A stretch of DNA of 64,000 bases from Spirillospora albida. Its GTDB lineage: Bacteria; Actinomycetota; Actinomycetes; Streptosporangiales; Streptosporangiaceae. The position numbers and the translations under genes were made by a program. Positions 1-7,249 of this stretch are shown piece by piece. A model generated the notes under the pieces. It did no database searches. It saw only the letters and a program-made list of their open reading frames with translations, and was not told the DNA's origin. Positions within the stretch are counted from its first letter, which is position 1; every line of letters starts with the position of its first letter. Where the stretch lies: NCBI RefSeq assembly GCF_000718255.1, contig NZ_JOFJ01000016.1, forward strand, positions 1 through 64,000, read 5' to 3'.

Positions 1-101
1 ACGGCACCGTCACCACCGTCGAAGGCAACGTCAGCGACAAGGTCATGGTCCGCACCCGCACCATGGGCACCATCGTCGGCTTCGGCCACCCCAAGTACTG
101 A
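1..101 (+). CDS. CHAP-domain secreted hydrolase, C-terminal fragment (cut by window edge)
   Basis: Only the last 32 codons are inside the window, read in the frame that begins at base 3 and ends at TGA 99-101. The peptide contains TVEGNVSDKV followed by MGTIVGFGHPKY. It aligns almost residue for residue with the C-terminus of the complete CHAP-domain protein at 47095-47895, where TVEGN carries the last active-site region of the CHAP cysteine amidase/peptidase fold. The full protein is therefore probably exported and acts on peptidoglycan, but its N-terminal part cannot be seen. A strong hairpin terminator follows directly. Confidence 0.75.
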   Translation, partial: GTVTTVEGNVSDKVMVRTRTMGTIVGFGHPKY

Positions 102-120
102 CCAGCCCACACCCCCCAAC

Positions 121-162
121 GACGCCCCGAGGCCGACCCGGCCCCGGGGCGTCGCCCTTTTT
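121..162 (+). terminator. Rho-independent terminator after CHAP gene
   Basis: The arms GACGCCCCG (121-129) and CGGGGCGTC (about 145-153) form a GC-rich stem, and GCCCTTTTT follows. It lies 20 bases after the stop codon of the upstream fragment. Confidence 0.85.
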
Positions 163-413
163 CGCAGGGCGTCGTCCCTCGCAAGCGACGAGAAACGTGT
201 GGACGACCCGCGGGTCGAAGGGCGTGACGCGGGGGTACTCGTCGACTGGATCGCCCGGCAGCCGGAGGTCCGGCTCGATCGTCCGGGTGACCCGCGACTC
301 GCAATGGCGGGCGGCAGCTATGGCGGCGGAACCGGCTCGTCGCGGCCGGGGCCGTGACGCCCACCTCACCCTGCCGCTGGTCCGGCCCTGAGGCGCGGCA
401 TAACCTGTCCGGC
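163..413. other. Intergenic region, no gene recognised
   Basis: About 250 bases separate the terminator from the DUF1737-like gene. Open frames on both strands have no ribosome site or recognisable product. The stretch presumably holds the promoter for the 414-1042 gene pair, but no convincing -35/-10 pair could be chosen by eye. Confidence 0.4.
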
Positions 414-629
414 ATGTCCGAGGCAACGGATCTTCCGCGGTATCGAATTCTCACCGGGCCCGATGACGAGGCGTTCTGCCGGCGGGTGAGCGCGGCGCTC
501 GAGCTGGGATACGAGCTGCACGGGTCGCCCGCACTCACCTTCAACGGCGAGCGTGTGATCGTCGCGCAGGCGCTGGTCCGGCGGGACGATGCATCATCCG
601 CGGCGCGGCGGGGCACTAGCGGGGCATGA
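414..629 (+). CDS. DUF1737-like small protein
   Basis: A 71-residue protein starting at ATG 414; the frame is open further upstream but the similarity begins here. Residues 8-53 (PRYRILTGPD, then FCRRVSAALELGYELHGSP, then VIVAQALVR) match the DUF1737 pattern, a short alpha/beta domain of unknown function in which a polypeptide is read as a tyrosine-rich strand, a helix and a hydrophobic strand. The tail is polar and probably disordered. The stop overlaps the next start in ATGA (626-629), so the two genes are likely translationally coupled. No biochemical role is known for the family. Confidence 0.7.
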   Translation: MSEATDLPRYRILTGPDDEAFCRRVSAALELGYELHGSPALTFNGERVIVAQALVRRDDASSAARRGTSGA

Positions 630-1042
630 GTCCTGGTGCGACCCCGGAGCCCGACGAGGCGACCGTGACGGCAGTCGGCAAGCTGAGCGAGGCGCTGGAG
701 ACCATCGAGCGGGCGCGCGGGCATCTCTACGCGTGGCATCAGCTGACCGGGACGGCGGACTTCCAGCTGGAGGACGCGGTGGCCCTGCTCGCCGAGGCGG
801 GACACCGTGAGCCGGCCGAGGAGCTGTCCCGTGAGATGGTCGGCCGCAACGTCCTCCCGGACCGCTGGACCTTCCAGGTCGTCGAGGAGTACGAGGACAC
901 CTACTACGGGCCGCTCCGCCACCATGAGTCTCGGGTGCGGGACGCGCTGACCGGCGGCCGCAGGCACCTCCACGAAGCGCGGCTCAAGGAGGAACGCCGG
1001 ACCCACGGGCACCCGGACCACACGCCGGGACCCCAGCCCTAG
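626..1042 (+). CDS. Conserved actinobacterial hypothetical, helical
   Basis: A 138-residue soluble protein without signal peptide or membrane segment. Residues 10-75 are amphipathic helix with many Glu and Ala (LSEALETIERARGHLYAWHQ), suggesting a helical hairpin. After that comes a conserved-looking block LPDRWTFQVVEEYEDTYY (about 78-95). The C-terminus is basic and then proline-rich. Similar short proteins occur in many actinomycetes without assigned function. The start ATG lies within the stop of the DUF1737-like gene, which is the only contextual clue. I do not recognise a catalytic motif. Confidence 0.65.
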   Translation: MSPGATPEPDEATVTAVGKLSEALETIERARGHLYAWHQLTGTADFQLEDAVALLAEAGHREPAEELSREMVGRNVLPDRWTFQVVEEYEDTYYGPLRHHESRVRDALTGGRRHLHEARLKEERRTHGHPDHTPGPQP

Positions 1043-1059
1043 CGACACGATGGCCCATT

Positions 1060-1078
1060 TTGGAATCAAATTCTAGAA
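1060..1078 (+). promoter_or_regulatory. Palindrome at acyl-CoA dehydrogenase start (possible TetR-type operator)
   Basis: GAAT (1063-1066), CAA, ATTC (1070-1073) form an AT-rich inverted repeat, extended as GGAAT/ATTCT. It abuts the ATG at 1078, in a region otherwise far richer in GC. The position would let a repressor block transcription of a leaderless or near-leaderless message. The spacing does not match the mycobacterial KstR box, so the regulator is unknown. Confidence 0.4.
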
Positions 1079-2214
1079 TGAGTGCCATGGAACCTCAGGA
1101 TTTCGCCGATGTGCTCGCGTCCGTCCGCGCCTTCGTCCGTGAACAGGTCCTTCCCCGCGAGGAGGAGATCGAGGAGACGGACGCCATCCCAGAGGGGATC
1201 CGGCGCACGTCCCAGGAGATGGGCCTGTTCGGGTACGCGCTGCCGCAGGAGTACGGCGGGCTCGGGCTCTCGATGGAGGAGGAGGTCCGGCTCGTCTTCG
1301 AGATCGGGTACGCCAGCCCCGCGTTCCGGTCCATGTTCGGGACGAGCAACGGCATCGCCGGGCAGGTCCTCGCCAAGGCGGGGAGCGAGGCGCAGAAGGA
1401 CGCCTGGCTGCCGCGCCTGGCGTCCGGCGAGGTCGTCGGCGCGTTCGCGCTCACGGAGGCCGAGGCGGGGTCCGACCCGAGCACGCTGTCCACGACCGCC
1501 GGGCGGGACGGGGACGAGTACGTCATCAATGGATCCAAGCGGTTCATCACCAACGCCCCTGAGGCGGACCTCTTCATGGTCTTCGCCCGGACGGGCGGAC
1601 CCGGCGGCAAGGGCATCTCCACGTTCCTCGTGGAAAAGGGCGCCGAAGGGCTGCAGGTGGGACCGTCCGACGAGAAGATGGGGCAGCGCGGAGCGCACAC
1701 GGCGGAGGTCTTCTTCGACGATGTCCGTGTCCCCGTCGACGCCATGGTGGGCGATGAGGGAACCGGTTTCCGCACCGCGATGGCCTCGCTCGCGCACGGC
1801 CGCCTGAGCATCTCGGCCCTCTGCGTGGGTCTCGCTCAAAGGATCCTGGACGAGACGGTCGCCTATGCCAGGCAGCGCAGCCAGGGCGGAAAGACGATCG
1901 GCGAATACCAGCTCGTCCAAGCGCTCATCGCGGACTCGCAGACGGAACTGTTCGCGGGACGCTCGATGGTCCTGGAGGCCGCCAGGGCCTACGACGCCGG
2001 CGAGGACACCAAGCTCGGGCCGTCCTGCGCCAAGTACTACTGCTCCGAGATGGTCGGACGCGTCGCCGACAGGGCCGTGCAGGTCCACGGAGGAATGGGC
2101 TACATGCGCGGCGTCGCCGTTGAGCGCTTCTACCGGGACGTCCGCCTGTTCCGCATCTACGAGGGGACGAGCCAGATCCAGCAGCTCGTCATCGGCCGCC
2201 ATCTGCTCCGCTGA
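1078..2214 (+). CDS. Acyl-CoA dehydrogenase
   Basis: A 378-residue FAD enzyme that would introduce the alpha-beta double bond into an acyl-CoA thioester in the cytoplasm. The N-terminal helical domain (about 5-120) includes EYGGLGLSMEEEV. The middle beta domain has the flavin-contact motif AFALTEAEAGSDPS, then GSKRFITNAPEA. The C-terminal helical domain carries QVHGGMGYMRG and RIYEGTSQIQ, where Glu362 is the usual catalytic base position. Length and motif order are those of medium/short-chain enzymes; the substrate is not determinable. ATG 1078 is chosen because TTG 1060 lies inside the palindrome; ATG 1087 is also possible. It stands alone, followed by tRNA genes. Confidence 0.9.
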   Translation: MSAMEPQDFADVLASVRAFVREQVLPREEEIEETDAIPEGIRRTSQEMGLFGYALPQEYGGLGLSMEEEVRLVFEIGYASPAFRSMFGTSNGIAGQVLAKAGSEAQKDAWLPRLASGEVVGAFALTEAEAGSDPSTLSTTAGRDGDEYVINGSKRFITNAPEADLFMVFARTGGPGGKGISTFLVEKGAEGLQVGPSDEKMGQRGAHTAEVFFDDVRVPVDAMVGDEGTGFRTAMASLAHGRLSISALCVGLAQRILDETVAYARQRSQGGKTIGEYQLVQALIADSQTELFAGRSMVLEAARAYDAGEDTKLGPSCAKYYCSEMVGRVADRAVQVHGGMGYMRGVAVERFYRDVRLFRIYEGTSQIQQLVIGRHLLR

Positions 2215-2295
2215 CCTGGGATGACAGGGTGGGGCGAATCGATTTCGCAAGTGGCGGCGGAGCCGTGTATTGTCATCACTGCGCGAACGACGCAA

Positions 2296-2368
2296 GCCCC
2301 TTTAGCTCAGTCGGCAGAGCGTCTCCATGGTAAGGAGAAGGTCTACGGTTCGATTCCGTAAAGGGGCT
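2296..2368 (+). tRNA. tRNA-Thr (GGT)
   Basis: A complete 73-nt cloverleaf: acceptor GCCCCTT/AAGGGGC, D stem GCTC/GAGC, anticodon stem TCTCC/GGAGA with loop ATGGTAA giving anticodon GGT, and T stem TACGG/CCGTA. CCA is not encoded. In related actinobacteria a threonine tRNA precedes tRNA-Met and rpmG, as here. Confidence 0.97.
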
Positions 2369-2378
2369 CAACGGCAGC

Positions 2379-2415
2379 AAGGCCGCCTCCGGGACATCAT
2401 CCGGACGGCGGCCTT
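2379..2415 (+). terminator. Terminator after tRNA-Thr
   Basis: AAGGCCGCCTCCGG (2379-2392) pairs with CCGGACGGCGGCCTT (2401-2415) with one bulged base, over a loop of 8 bases. It lies directly after the tRNA-Thr gene and probably ends its transcript. Confidence 0.7.
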
Positions 2416-2639
2416 CGTCGTTAACCGACGTGCCGCGATTCGCCCGCGACCGTCCGCTGTGGTAGCGTCCGACCGGTTCCAGCGGGACGTTTCGCAGGTC
2501 ACCGGCACAGCGGGTAGCCTTGGGTACGCGTCCGCGGGAACCCCGCGAAGCCGAAGCCCCGATCTTCGTCCGGGTATTCGCGTTTCCAGGGTTCGGTGTG
2601 CATCCGGTATCCTTACGAACCGGTCACGCAGACCAGCAC

Positions 2640-2713
2640 GGCGGGGTAGCTCAGTCAGGCAGAGCAAGCGGCTCATAATCGCTGTGTCGCCGGTTCAAGT
2701 CCGGCCCTCGCTA
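2640..2713 (+). tRNA. tRNA-Met (CAT)
   Basis: A 74-nt cloverleaf: acceptor GGCGGGG/CCTCGCT with two G-U pairs, D stem GCTC/GAGC, anticodon stem AGCGG/TCGCT with loop CTCATAA giving anticodon CAT, and T stem GCCGG/CCGGC. The paired position 1-72 and the ordinary D loop argue for the elongator rather than the initiator. A lysidine-modified isoleucine tRNA cannot be fully excluded. Confidence 0.93.
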
Positions 2714-2725
2714 CTACCCATGTCT

Positions 2726-2747
2726 CTCACCCCCACCTGGGGGTGAG
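2726..2747 (+). terminator. Hairpin between tRNA-Met and rpmG
   Basis: A perfect 10-bp stem, CTCACCCCCA (2726-2735) with TGGGGGTGAG (2738-2747), closed by only two bases. There is no T-run. It may be a terminator or processing hairpin separating tRNA-Met from the rpmG message. Confidence 0.5.
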
Positions 2748-2827
2748 AAGGCTGGGTCGAATCGCCGGCCGTCCATCCCGGGCGGCCGTACGTAGTCCAT
2801 GTCCCTAGCCCAGAAAGGCACTCCATC

Positions 2828-2992
2828 GTGGCTGCCACCGACGTCCGGCCGAAGATCACGCTGGCCTGCCAGGAGTGCAAGCACCGCAACTACATCACGC
2901 GGAAGAACCGGCGCAACGACCCGGACCGCCTCGAGATCAAGAAGTACTGCCCCAACTGCCGCACCCACCGCCCGCACCGCGAAACCCGCTAG
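2828..2992 (+). CDS. rpmG: 50S ribosomal protein L33 (zinc-binding form)
   Basis: A 54-residue protein starting at GTG 2828 behind AAAGG (about 2814-2818). The translation contains PKITLACQECKHRNYITRKN and, near the end, KKYCPNCRTHRPHRETR. The paired CxxC motifs (Cys14/Cys17 and Cys41/Cys44) identify the zinc-ribbon, so-called C+ form of L33. The protein binds 23S rRNA near the E site. The position just after tRNA-Met and before the two MaoC genes is the conserved actinobacterial order. A degenerate copy of its 3' end lies immediately downstream. Confidence 0.95.
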   Translation: MAATDVRPKITLACQECKHRNYITRKNRRNDPDRLEIKKYCPNCRTHRPHRETR

Positions 2993-3008
2993 CCGAGGCC
3001 GCGACGGC

Positions 3009-3073
3009 GAAGTACTGCCCGCTGCGCTCTCGCACGGGGCCGGCACCCACCGCCCGAACCGCGAGACCCGTAG
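3009..3073 (+). repeat. Degenerate copy of the rpmG 3' end
   Basis: Bases 3009-3020 repeat the rpmG segment 2941-2952 exactly (GAAGTACTGCCC). Bases 3043-3073 then repeat 2961-2992 with a few differences, including the final HRPHRETR codons and a TAG stop. The two halves are separated by 22 bases here against 8 in the gene, so the reading frame is broken. This looks like a tandem duplication that has decayed by small insertions. Confidence 0.75.
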
Positions 3074-3178
3074 GGGCCATGGCAGTGCCCTCGGCGCCGG
3101 GCGTTGAGGGCCTTCCCGCGGCGGCATCGCGCGCGATCGGCGGCGGTCGCTCCCTCCGTGGGCCCGCAGCAACAAGAT

Positions 3179-3214
3179 CAGCCCGTTCTCACCGAGACCC
3201 GTGGGGACGGGCTG
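3179..3214 (+). terminator. Hairpin downstream of rpmG
   Basis: CAGCCCGT (3179-3186) pairs with ACGGGCTG (3207-3214), then AATCTCGTTCT follows. It is the likely end of the rpmG transcript before the MaoC genes. A second inverted repeat, TCGTTCT (3219-3225) and AGAACGA (3241-3247), follows and may be an operator. No other gene is seen in 2993-3323. Confidence 0.45.
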
Positions 3215-3323
3215 AATCTCGTTCTGTTACGGTCCGTGCGAGAACGAAAGCGTGTGCTTGCGCGCCGCCCGACGGCGGGGCGCGGGCGGTGGCACCCAGG
3301 TCTACCTGGAGGGACGGGATTGC

Positions 3324-3761
3324 ATGGCACTCAACCGTGATTTCATCGGGCGGAGCTTCCCGCCCAGCGACCCGTACGAGGTCAGCCGCGTCAAGATCAG
3401 GGAGTTCGCGGACGCCATCGGCGACCGGAACCCGATCTACCGGGACGCGGAGGCGGCCAAGGCCGCAGGGCACCCCGATGTGATCGCCCCGCCGACCTTC
3501 CCGATCGTCGTGTCGCTCGGCAACGCGGGTCTGGCGGACCCGGCGCTCAACCTCAACTACGCGATGGTCGTCCACGGTGAGCAGCGCTTCGAGTACTCCC
3601 GGCCGCTGCGCGCCGGGGACGTCGTGACCTGCACGTCGACGATCACCGAGATCAAGTCGATCGGCAGCAACGAGAAGATGGTCGTCGAGACGGACGTCAA
3701 GACCGTCGAGGGCGAGCTCATCTGCAAGACGTACAACACGATCGTGGAGCGGGGGGCCTGA
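3324..3761 (+). CDS. hadA: MaoC-like dehydratase, HadA-type non-catalytic subunit
   Basis: A 145-residue single hot-dog domain from ATG 3324, with GGAGG about 11 bases upstream. The N-terminus MALNRDFIGR and the block REFADAIGDRNPIYRD are typical of the HadA/FAS1-like dehydratase subunit. Where catalytic MaoC proteins have Asp-x4-His, this one reads GDRNPIY, so Tyr39 replaces the histidine. In mycobacteria HadA likewise lacks the catalytic histidine, binds the acyl chain and pairs with HadB to dehydrate 3-hydroxyacyl-ACP. The stop overlaps the HadB-like start in TGATG, which supports stoichiometric expression. The symbol is by homology and synteny; substrate chain length is unknown. Confidence 0.8.
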   Translation: MALNRDFIGRSFPPSDPYEVSRVKIREFADAIGDRNPIYRDAEAAKAAGHPDVIAPPTFPIVVSLGNAGLADPALNLNYAMVVHGEQRFEYSRPLRAGDVVTCTSTITEIKSIGSNEKMVVETDVKTVEGELICKTYNTIVERGA

Positions 3762-4186
3762 TGACCGCCAAGGTGAACTACGCCGACGTCGAGGTCGGCA
3801 CCGAGATCCCCGCGCAGAGCTACCCGGTCGACCGGATGAACCTCGTCATGTACGCGGGCGCCTCCGGGGACTTCAACCCGATCCACTGGCGGGAGAGCTT
3901 CGCCAAGGCCGTCGGTCTGCCGGACGTCATCGCGCACGGCATGTTCACGATGGCGCAGGGCGGCCGGTTCGTGACGGACTGGGCGGGCGACCCCGGCGCC
4001 GTGGTGGACTACGGGGTACGGTTCTCCTCGCCGGTCGTGGTGCCCGACGAGGGCGGCGCGACCCTCGAGATCAGCGGGAAGGTGGAGGAGAAGCTCGACG
4101 ACAACAAGGTCGTCGTGGCGCTCACCGCCAAGTCCGCGGACCAGAAGGTCCTGACGCGCGCCAAGGCGGTCGTCCGGCTCGCCTGA
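3761..4186 (+). CDS. hadB: MaoC family (3R)-hydroxyacyl-ACP dehydratase, HadB-type catalytic subunit
   Basis: A 141-residue hot-dog protein carrying the hydratase-2 motif intact: YAGASGDFNPIHW, with Asp37 and His42 as the catalytic pair, then PDVIAHGMFTMAQ forming the central helix. It would dehydrate 3-hydroxyacyl-ACP (or CoA) together with the upstream HadA-like subunit. The order rpmG-hadA-hadB ahead of secE/nusG/rplK is the one known in Mycobacterium. No HadC follows; murB comes next instead. The gene starts on the last base of the hadA stop (TGATG). Confidence 0.85.
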   Translation: MTAKVNYADVEVGTEIPAQSYPVDRMNLVMYAGASGDFNPIHWRESFAKAVGLPDVIAHGMFTMAQGGRFVTDWAGDPGAVVDYGVRFSSPVVVPDEGGATLEISGKVEEKLDDNKVVVALTAKSADQKVLTRAKAVVRLA

Positions 4187-4265
4187 GACGGACGGCACGC
4201 CGTTCCCGTCCGCGCCGCGACGGGGCGCGGACGGGCCGCGGGCCGAGGGGGAGGGGAAGGTCCAC

Positions 4266-5333
4266 GTGGCGGTGTTCGCTGAAGAGGTGAACCTGGCCGG
4301 GTACACCACGCTGCGCCTGGGCGGTCCCGCCCGGCGCTTCGTCGAGGCCACGACGGAGGCGGAGGTCGTGTCCGCCGTCCGGAAGGCCGACGCCGACGGT
4401 GAGCCGGTCCTCGTCTTCGGGGGCGGCAGCAACCTCGTGGTGTCGGACGACGGGTTCCCCGGCACGGTCGTCCACATCGGTACCCGCGGCATGGAGCAGG
4501 CCGCCGCCGAAGGGGACCGGATCCGTGTCCGCGTCCAGGCGGGAGAGGACTGGGACCCCTTCGTCGCCCGGTGCGTCTCGGACGGCCTCGCCGGCGTGGA
4601 GTGCCTGTCCGGCATTCCCGGGCGCGTGGGGGCGACCCCCATCCAGAACGTCGGCGCCTATGGGCAGGACGTCAGCGAGACGGTCGTCGCCGTCCGCGCG
4701 TACGACCGCCGCGCGCGCGCGTGCGTCACCCTCGACCGCGAGGAGTGCCGCTTCACGTACCGGCACAGCGTCTTCAAGGGCGACGACCGGTACGTGGTCC
4801 TGGACGTGACGTACGAGCTCCGCGAGTCGGAGGAGTCGCAGCCGATCGCCTACGCGGAGCTGGCCCGGCGACTGGGGGTCGGGCCGGGGGAGCGAGTGAC
4901 GCTCAAGGAGGCGCGCGACGCCGTCCTGGAGCTGCGCCGCGGCAAGGGCATGGTCCTGGACGCGGCGGACCCCGACACCCGCAGCGCCGGCTCCTTCTTC
5001 ACGAACCCGATCCTCGACCCCGCCCAGCTCGCCGAGCTGGAGCGCCGCGTCGCCGAGCGCCTCGGCCCGGACGCGACGTTCCCCCGCTACCCCGAGCCGA
5101 ACGGACGCACCAAGACGTCCGCCGCCTGGCTCATCGACCGCGCCGGCTTCGCCAAGGGCCATGGGAACGGTCCCGCGCGCATCTCGTCCAAGCACACCCT
5201 CGCCCTCACCAACCCCGGCGCCGCCCGCACCGACGACCTCCTCGCCCTGGCCCGCGAGGTCCGCGCCGGGGTGAAGGACGCCTTCGGCGTCGAGCTGGTC
5301 AACGAGCCCGTGTTCGTGGGCGTGGCGCTCTGA
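4266..5333 (+). CDS. murB: UDP-N-acetylmuramate dehydrogenase
   Basis: A 355-residue flavoenzyme that reduces UDP-GlcNAc-enolpyruvate to UDP-MurNAc with NADPH, a cytoplasmic step of peptidoglycan synthesis. The FAD-binding half includes FGGGSNLVVSDDGF (51-64) and SGIPGRVGATPIQNVGAYG (115-133). TYRHSVFKG (164-172) is the type I tyrosine-loop region. Ser243 in SAGSFFTNP is the proton donor, and a Glu near 348 in VNEPVFVG completes the site. The start is GTG 4266, preceded by a GGAGGGGAAGG Shine-Dalgarno sequence. It is probably co-directional with, but separate from, hadAB (79-base gap). Confidence 0.95.
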   Translation: MAVFAEEVNLAGYTTLRLGGPARRFVEATTEAEVVSAVRKADADGEPVLVFGGGSNLVVSDDGFPGTVVHIGTRGMEQAAAEGDRIRVRVQAGEDWDPFVARCVSDGLAGVECLSGIPGRVGATPIQNVGAYGQDVSETVVAVRAYDRRARACVTLDREECRFTYRHSVFKGDDRYVVLDVTYELRESEESQPIAYAELARRLGVGPGERVTLKEARDAVLELRRGKGMVLDAADPDTRSAGSFFTNPILDPAQLAELERRVAERLGPDATFPRYPEPNGRTKTSAAWLIDRAGFAKGHGNGPARISSKHTLALTNPGAARTDDLLALAREVRAGVKDAFGVELVNEPVFVGVAL

Positions 5334-5354
5334 GGCGCGCTGGTAGCCTGGGGC

Positions 5355-5490
5355 GCGTCGAGGGGGAGTAGTCCCAATCGCGTGATCGACATGCTGGCGC
5401 CGCCGACGGCGCCCGGTCACGCGGGCCTCAGAGCCTGAGGCGGACGAGACCCTCGGCCCGGCAGCGATGCCGGGCCGAGGTCGTCGTGTC
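5355..5490 (+). promoter_or_regulatory. yybP-ykoY (Mn2+) riboswitch candidate
   Basis: The 213-base leader of the GDT1-family gene contains GGGGAGTAG (5363-5371) and ACGAGACC (5444-5451), the two sequence signatures of the yybP-ykoY class. A central stem region lies between them. A 13-bp hairpin, CCTCGGCCCGGCA (5451-5463) with TGCCGGGCCGAGG (5468-5480), overlaps the second motif. The class binds Mn2+ and commonly controls manganese exporters, including UPF0016/GDT1 proteins like the one encoded downstream. The exact boundaries are approximate. Confidence 0.75.
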
Positions 5491-5546
5491 CGCGCAACCG
5501 GCGCGTCCCCCGCCCTCCGCCCGGCATCCGAGCGGAAGGGACCCCG

Positions 5547-6134
5547 GTGTCCGCCTTCATCATCAGCCTTGTCGTGATCTTCGTCGCCGAGCTCGGCGAC
5601 AAGAGCCAGCTCATGGCCATGACCTTCGCGACCCGGTTCCGGGCGCTGCACGTCCTGATCGGGATCACCGCGGCGACCGCGCTCGTCCACCTCGCCAGCG
5701 TCGCCCTCGGCGCGGCGCTCGGCGCGGCCCTCCCCACCGGGCCCATCTCGATCATCGCGGGCGTCGCGTTCCTCGGCTTCGCGCTGTGGACGCTCCGCGG
5801 CGACGAGCTGGACGCGGACGAGCGCGAGAAGGCGCGACGGGCGACGGGCTCCGCCGTCCTCGCCGTCGGCGGGGCGTTCTTCCTGGCGGAGCTGGGCGAC
5901 AAGACGATGCTCGCGACCGTCGCCCTCGCCGCCGACCACGGCGGCCTCCTCGCGCTCACCGGCGTCTGGCTGGGCTCCACGATCGGCATGGTCGCGGCCG
6001 ACGCCCTCGCGATCGTCGCGGGCCGGATGCTCGGCCGCCGGCTCCCCGAACGCGTGATCAAGTACGGGGCCGCGGCGGGCTTCGCGGCCTTCGGCGTGAT
6101 CCTCCTCGCCGAGGGCATCGCCCAGGTCCGCTGA
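5547..6134 (+). CDS. GDT1/UPF0016 family membrane protein, probable Mn2+ exporter
   Basis: A 195-residue integral membrane protein with six predicted hydrophobic segments arranged as two homologous halves. Each half starts with the family signature: AELGDKS at 14-20 and AELGDKT at 114-120. The acidic residues of these motifs form the cation site. Eukaryotic Gdt1/TMEM165 and bacterial MneA are Mn2+ (and Ca2+) transporters of this family. The loop between the halves is charged (DELDADEREKARR). Translation starts at GTG 5547 after GGAAGGG. The Mn2+ riboswitch-like leader directly upstream supports a role in manganese efflux. Confidence 0.88.
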   Translation: MSAFIISLVVIFVAELGDKSQLMAMTFATRFRALHVLIGITAATALVHLASVALGAALGAALPTGPISIIAGVAFLGFALWTLRGDELDADEREKARRATGSAVLAVGGAFFLAELGDKTMLATVALAADHGGLLALTGVWLGSTIGMVAADALAIVAGRMLGRRLPERVIKYGAAAGFAAFGVILLAEGIAQVR

Positions 6135-6142
6135 CGCGGGGT

Positions 6143-7249
6143 TCAGGTGCCGGTCAGCCAGGCGTCGACACCGTCGAGGAGGCGCCTGCGGACGTCCCCG
6201 GGCGCGGCCGACGCGCGGATCGACTGGCGGGCCAGCTCCGCCAGCTCCGCGTCCGAGAAACCGTGCTCGGCCCGGACGAGGTCGTACTGCCGCGCCAGCC
6301 GCGAGCCGAACAGCAGCGGGTCGTCGGCTCCGAGCGCGATGGACGCGCCCGCCTCGAACAGCCGCCGCACCGGCACGTCGGACGCCGTCAGCGCCACCCC
6401 GAGGCCCACGTTCGAGGTCGGGCACACCTCCAGCGTCACCCCGCGATCGACGATCCTCTCCAGGAGCCGCGGGTCCTCCACGGCGCGCACGCCGTGCCCG
6501 ATCCGGTCGGCGTCGAGGGTGTCGACGCACTCCCGGACGCTCGCGGGACCCAGCAGCTCACCGCCGTGCGGGTCCGACAGCAGCCCGCCCCGCTTCGCGA
6601 TCCGGAACGCGCCCTCGAAGTCGTAGGCGCGGCCGCGCCGCTCGTCGTTGGAGAGGCCGAACCCGACCACGCCCTGATCGGCGTACCGGACGGCGATCCG
6701 CGCGAGCGTCTTGGCGTCCAGGGGGTGCCGGGTCCGGTTCGCGGCGATGATCACGCCGATTCCGATGCCGACCGCGTCGGCCGCCGCCTTCGCCGCGTCC
6801 AGGACCAGCTCGACCGTCGGCGTCAGGCCCCCGAAACGGGCCGCGTACCCGCTCGGGTCGACCTGGATCTCCAGCCAGCCGGACCCCTCCGCCGCCTCGT
6901 CCTCGGCCGTCTCCCGCAGCAGCCGCCGCAGGTCGTCCGGGGTCTGCAGGACGGACCGGGCGATGTCGTACAGCCGCTGGAACCGGAACCAGCCCCGCTC
7001 GTCGGTGGCCCGCAGCCGGGGCGGCCAGTCCTCGACCAGGGCGTCCGGCAGGTGGACGCCGCGTTCGGCGGCGAGCTCGACCAGCGTGCTGTGCCGCATC
7101 GAGCCGGTGAAGTGCAGATGCAGATGGGCCTTCGGCAGCAGGGCCACGTCCGGGCGGGCGGAGCCGGGCGCCGGATGCGGCGCGGGCCCCGGGCCGTCCG
7201 GCACGCGACGATCAAGGGCCGGACGAGCGGTAACGGTACGGGCCTCCAT
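6143..7249 (-). CDS. Adenosine deaminase-like metal hydrolase
   Basis: A 368-residue TIM-barrel amidohydrolase. The metal ligands HLHLH are at 42-46, the substrate/catalytic HGGE at 228-231, RIGHG at 249-253, CPTSN at 276-280 and ADDP at 308-311, all in the order of adenosine deaminases. The usual product would be inosine plus ammonia in purine salvage, but some family members deaminate other purine derivatives or adenine-like compounds, so the substrate is not certain. The first 35 residues are Pro-rich and probably not folded; a later start is possible. It is convergent with the GDT1 gene, with only eight bases between stops. Confidence 0.85.
   Translation of the reverse strand: MEARTVTARPALDRRVPDGPGPAPHPAPGSARPDVALLPKAHLHLHFTGSMRHSTLVELAAERGVHLPDALVEDWPPRLRATDERGWFRFQRLYDIARSVLQTPDDLRRLLRETAEDEAAEGSGWLEIQVDPSGYAARFGGLTPTVELVLDAAKAAADAVGIGIGVIIAANRTRHPLDAKTLARIAVRYADQGVVGFGLSNDERRGRAYDFEGAFRIAKRGGLLSDPHGGELLGPASVRECVDTLDADRIGHGVRAVEDPRLLERIVDRGVTLEVCPTSNVGLGVALTASDVPVRRLFEAGASIALGADDPLLFGSRLARQYDLVRAEHGFSDAELAELARQSIRASAAPGDVRRRLLDGVDAWLTGT

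Noticed and set aside
1060..1078. KstR operator at the acyl-CoA dehydrogenase gene
   Set aside because: The known KstR box has arms AGAAC/GTTCT with a two-base centre; the arms and centre here differ.
2327..2746. A 139-codon frame across tRNA-Thr and tRNA-Met
   Set aside because: It runs through two complete tRNA cloverleafs and a terminator and has no recognisable protein features.
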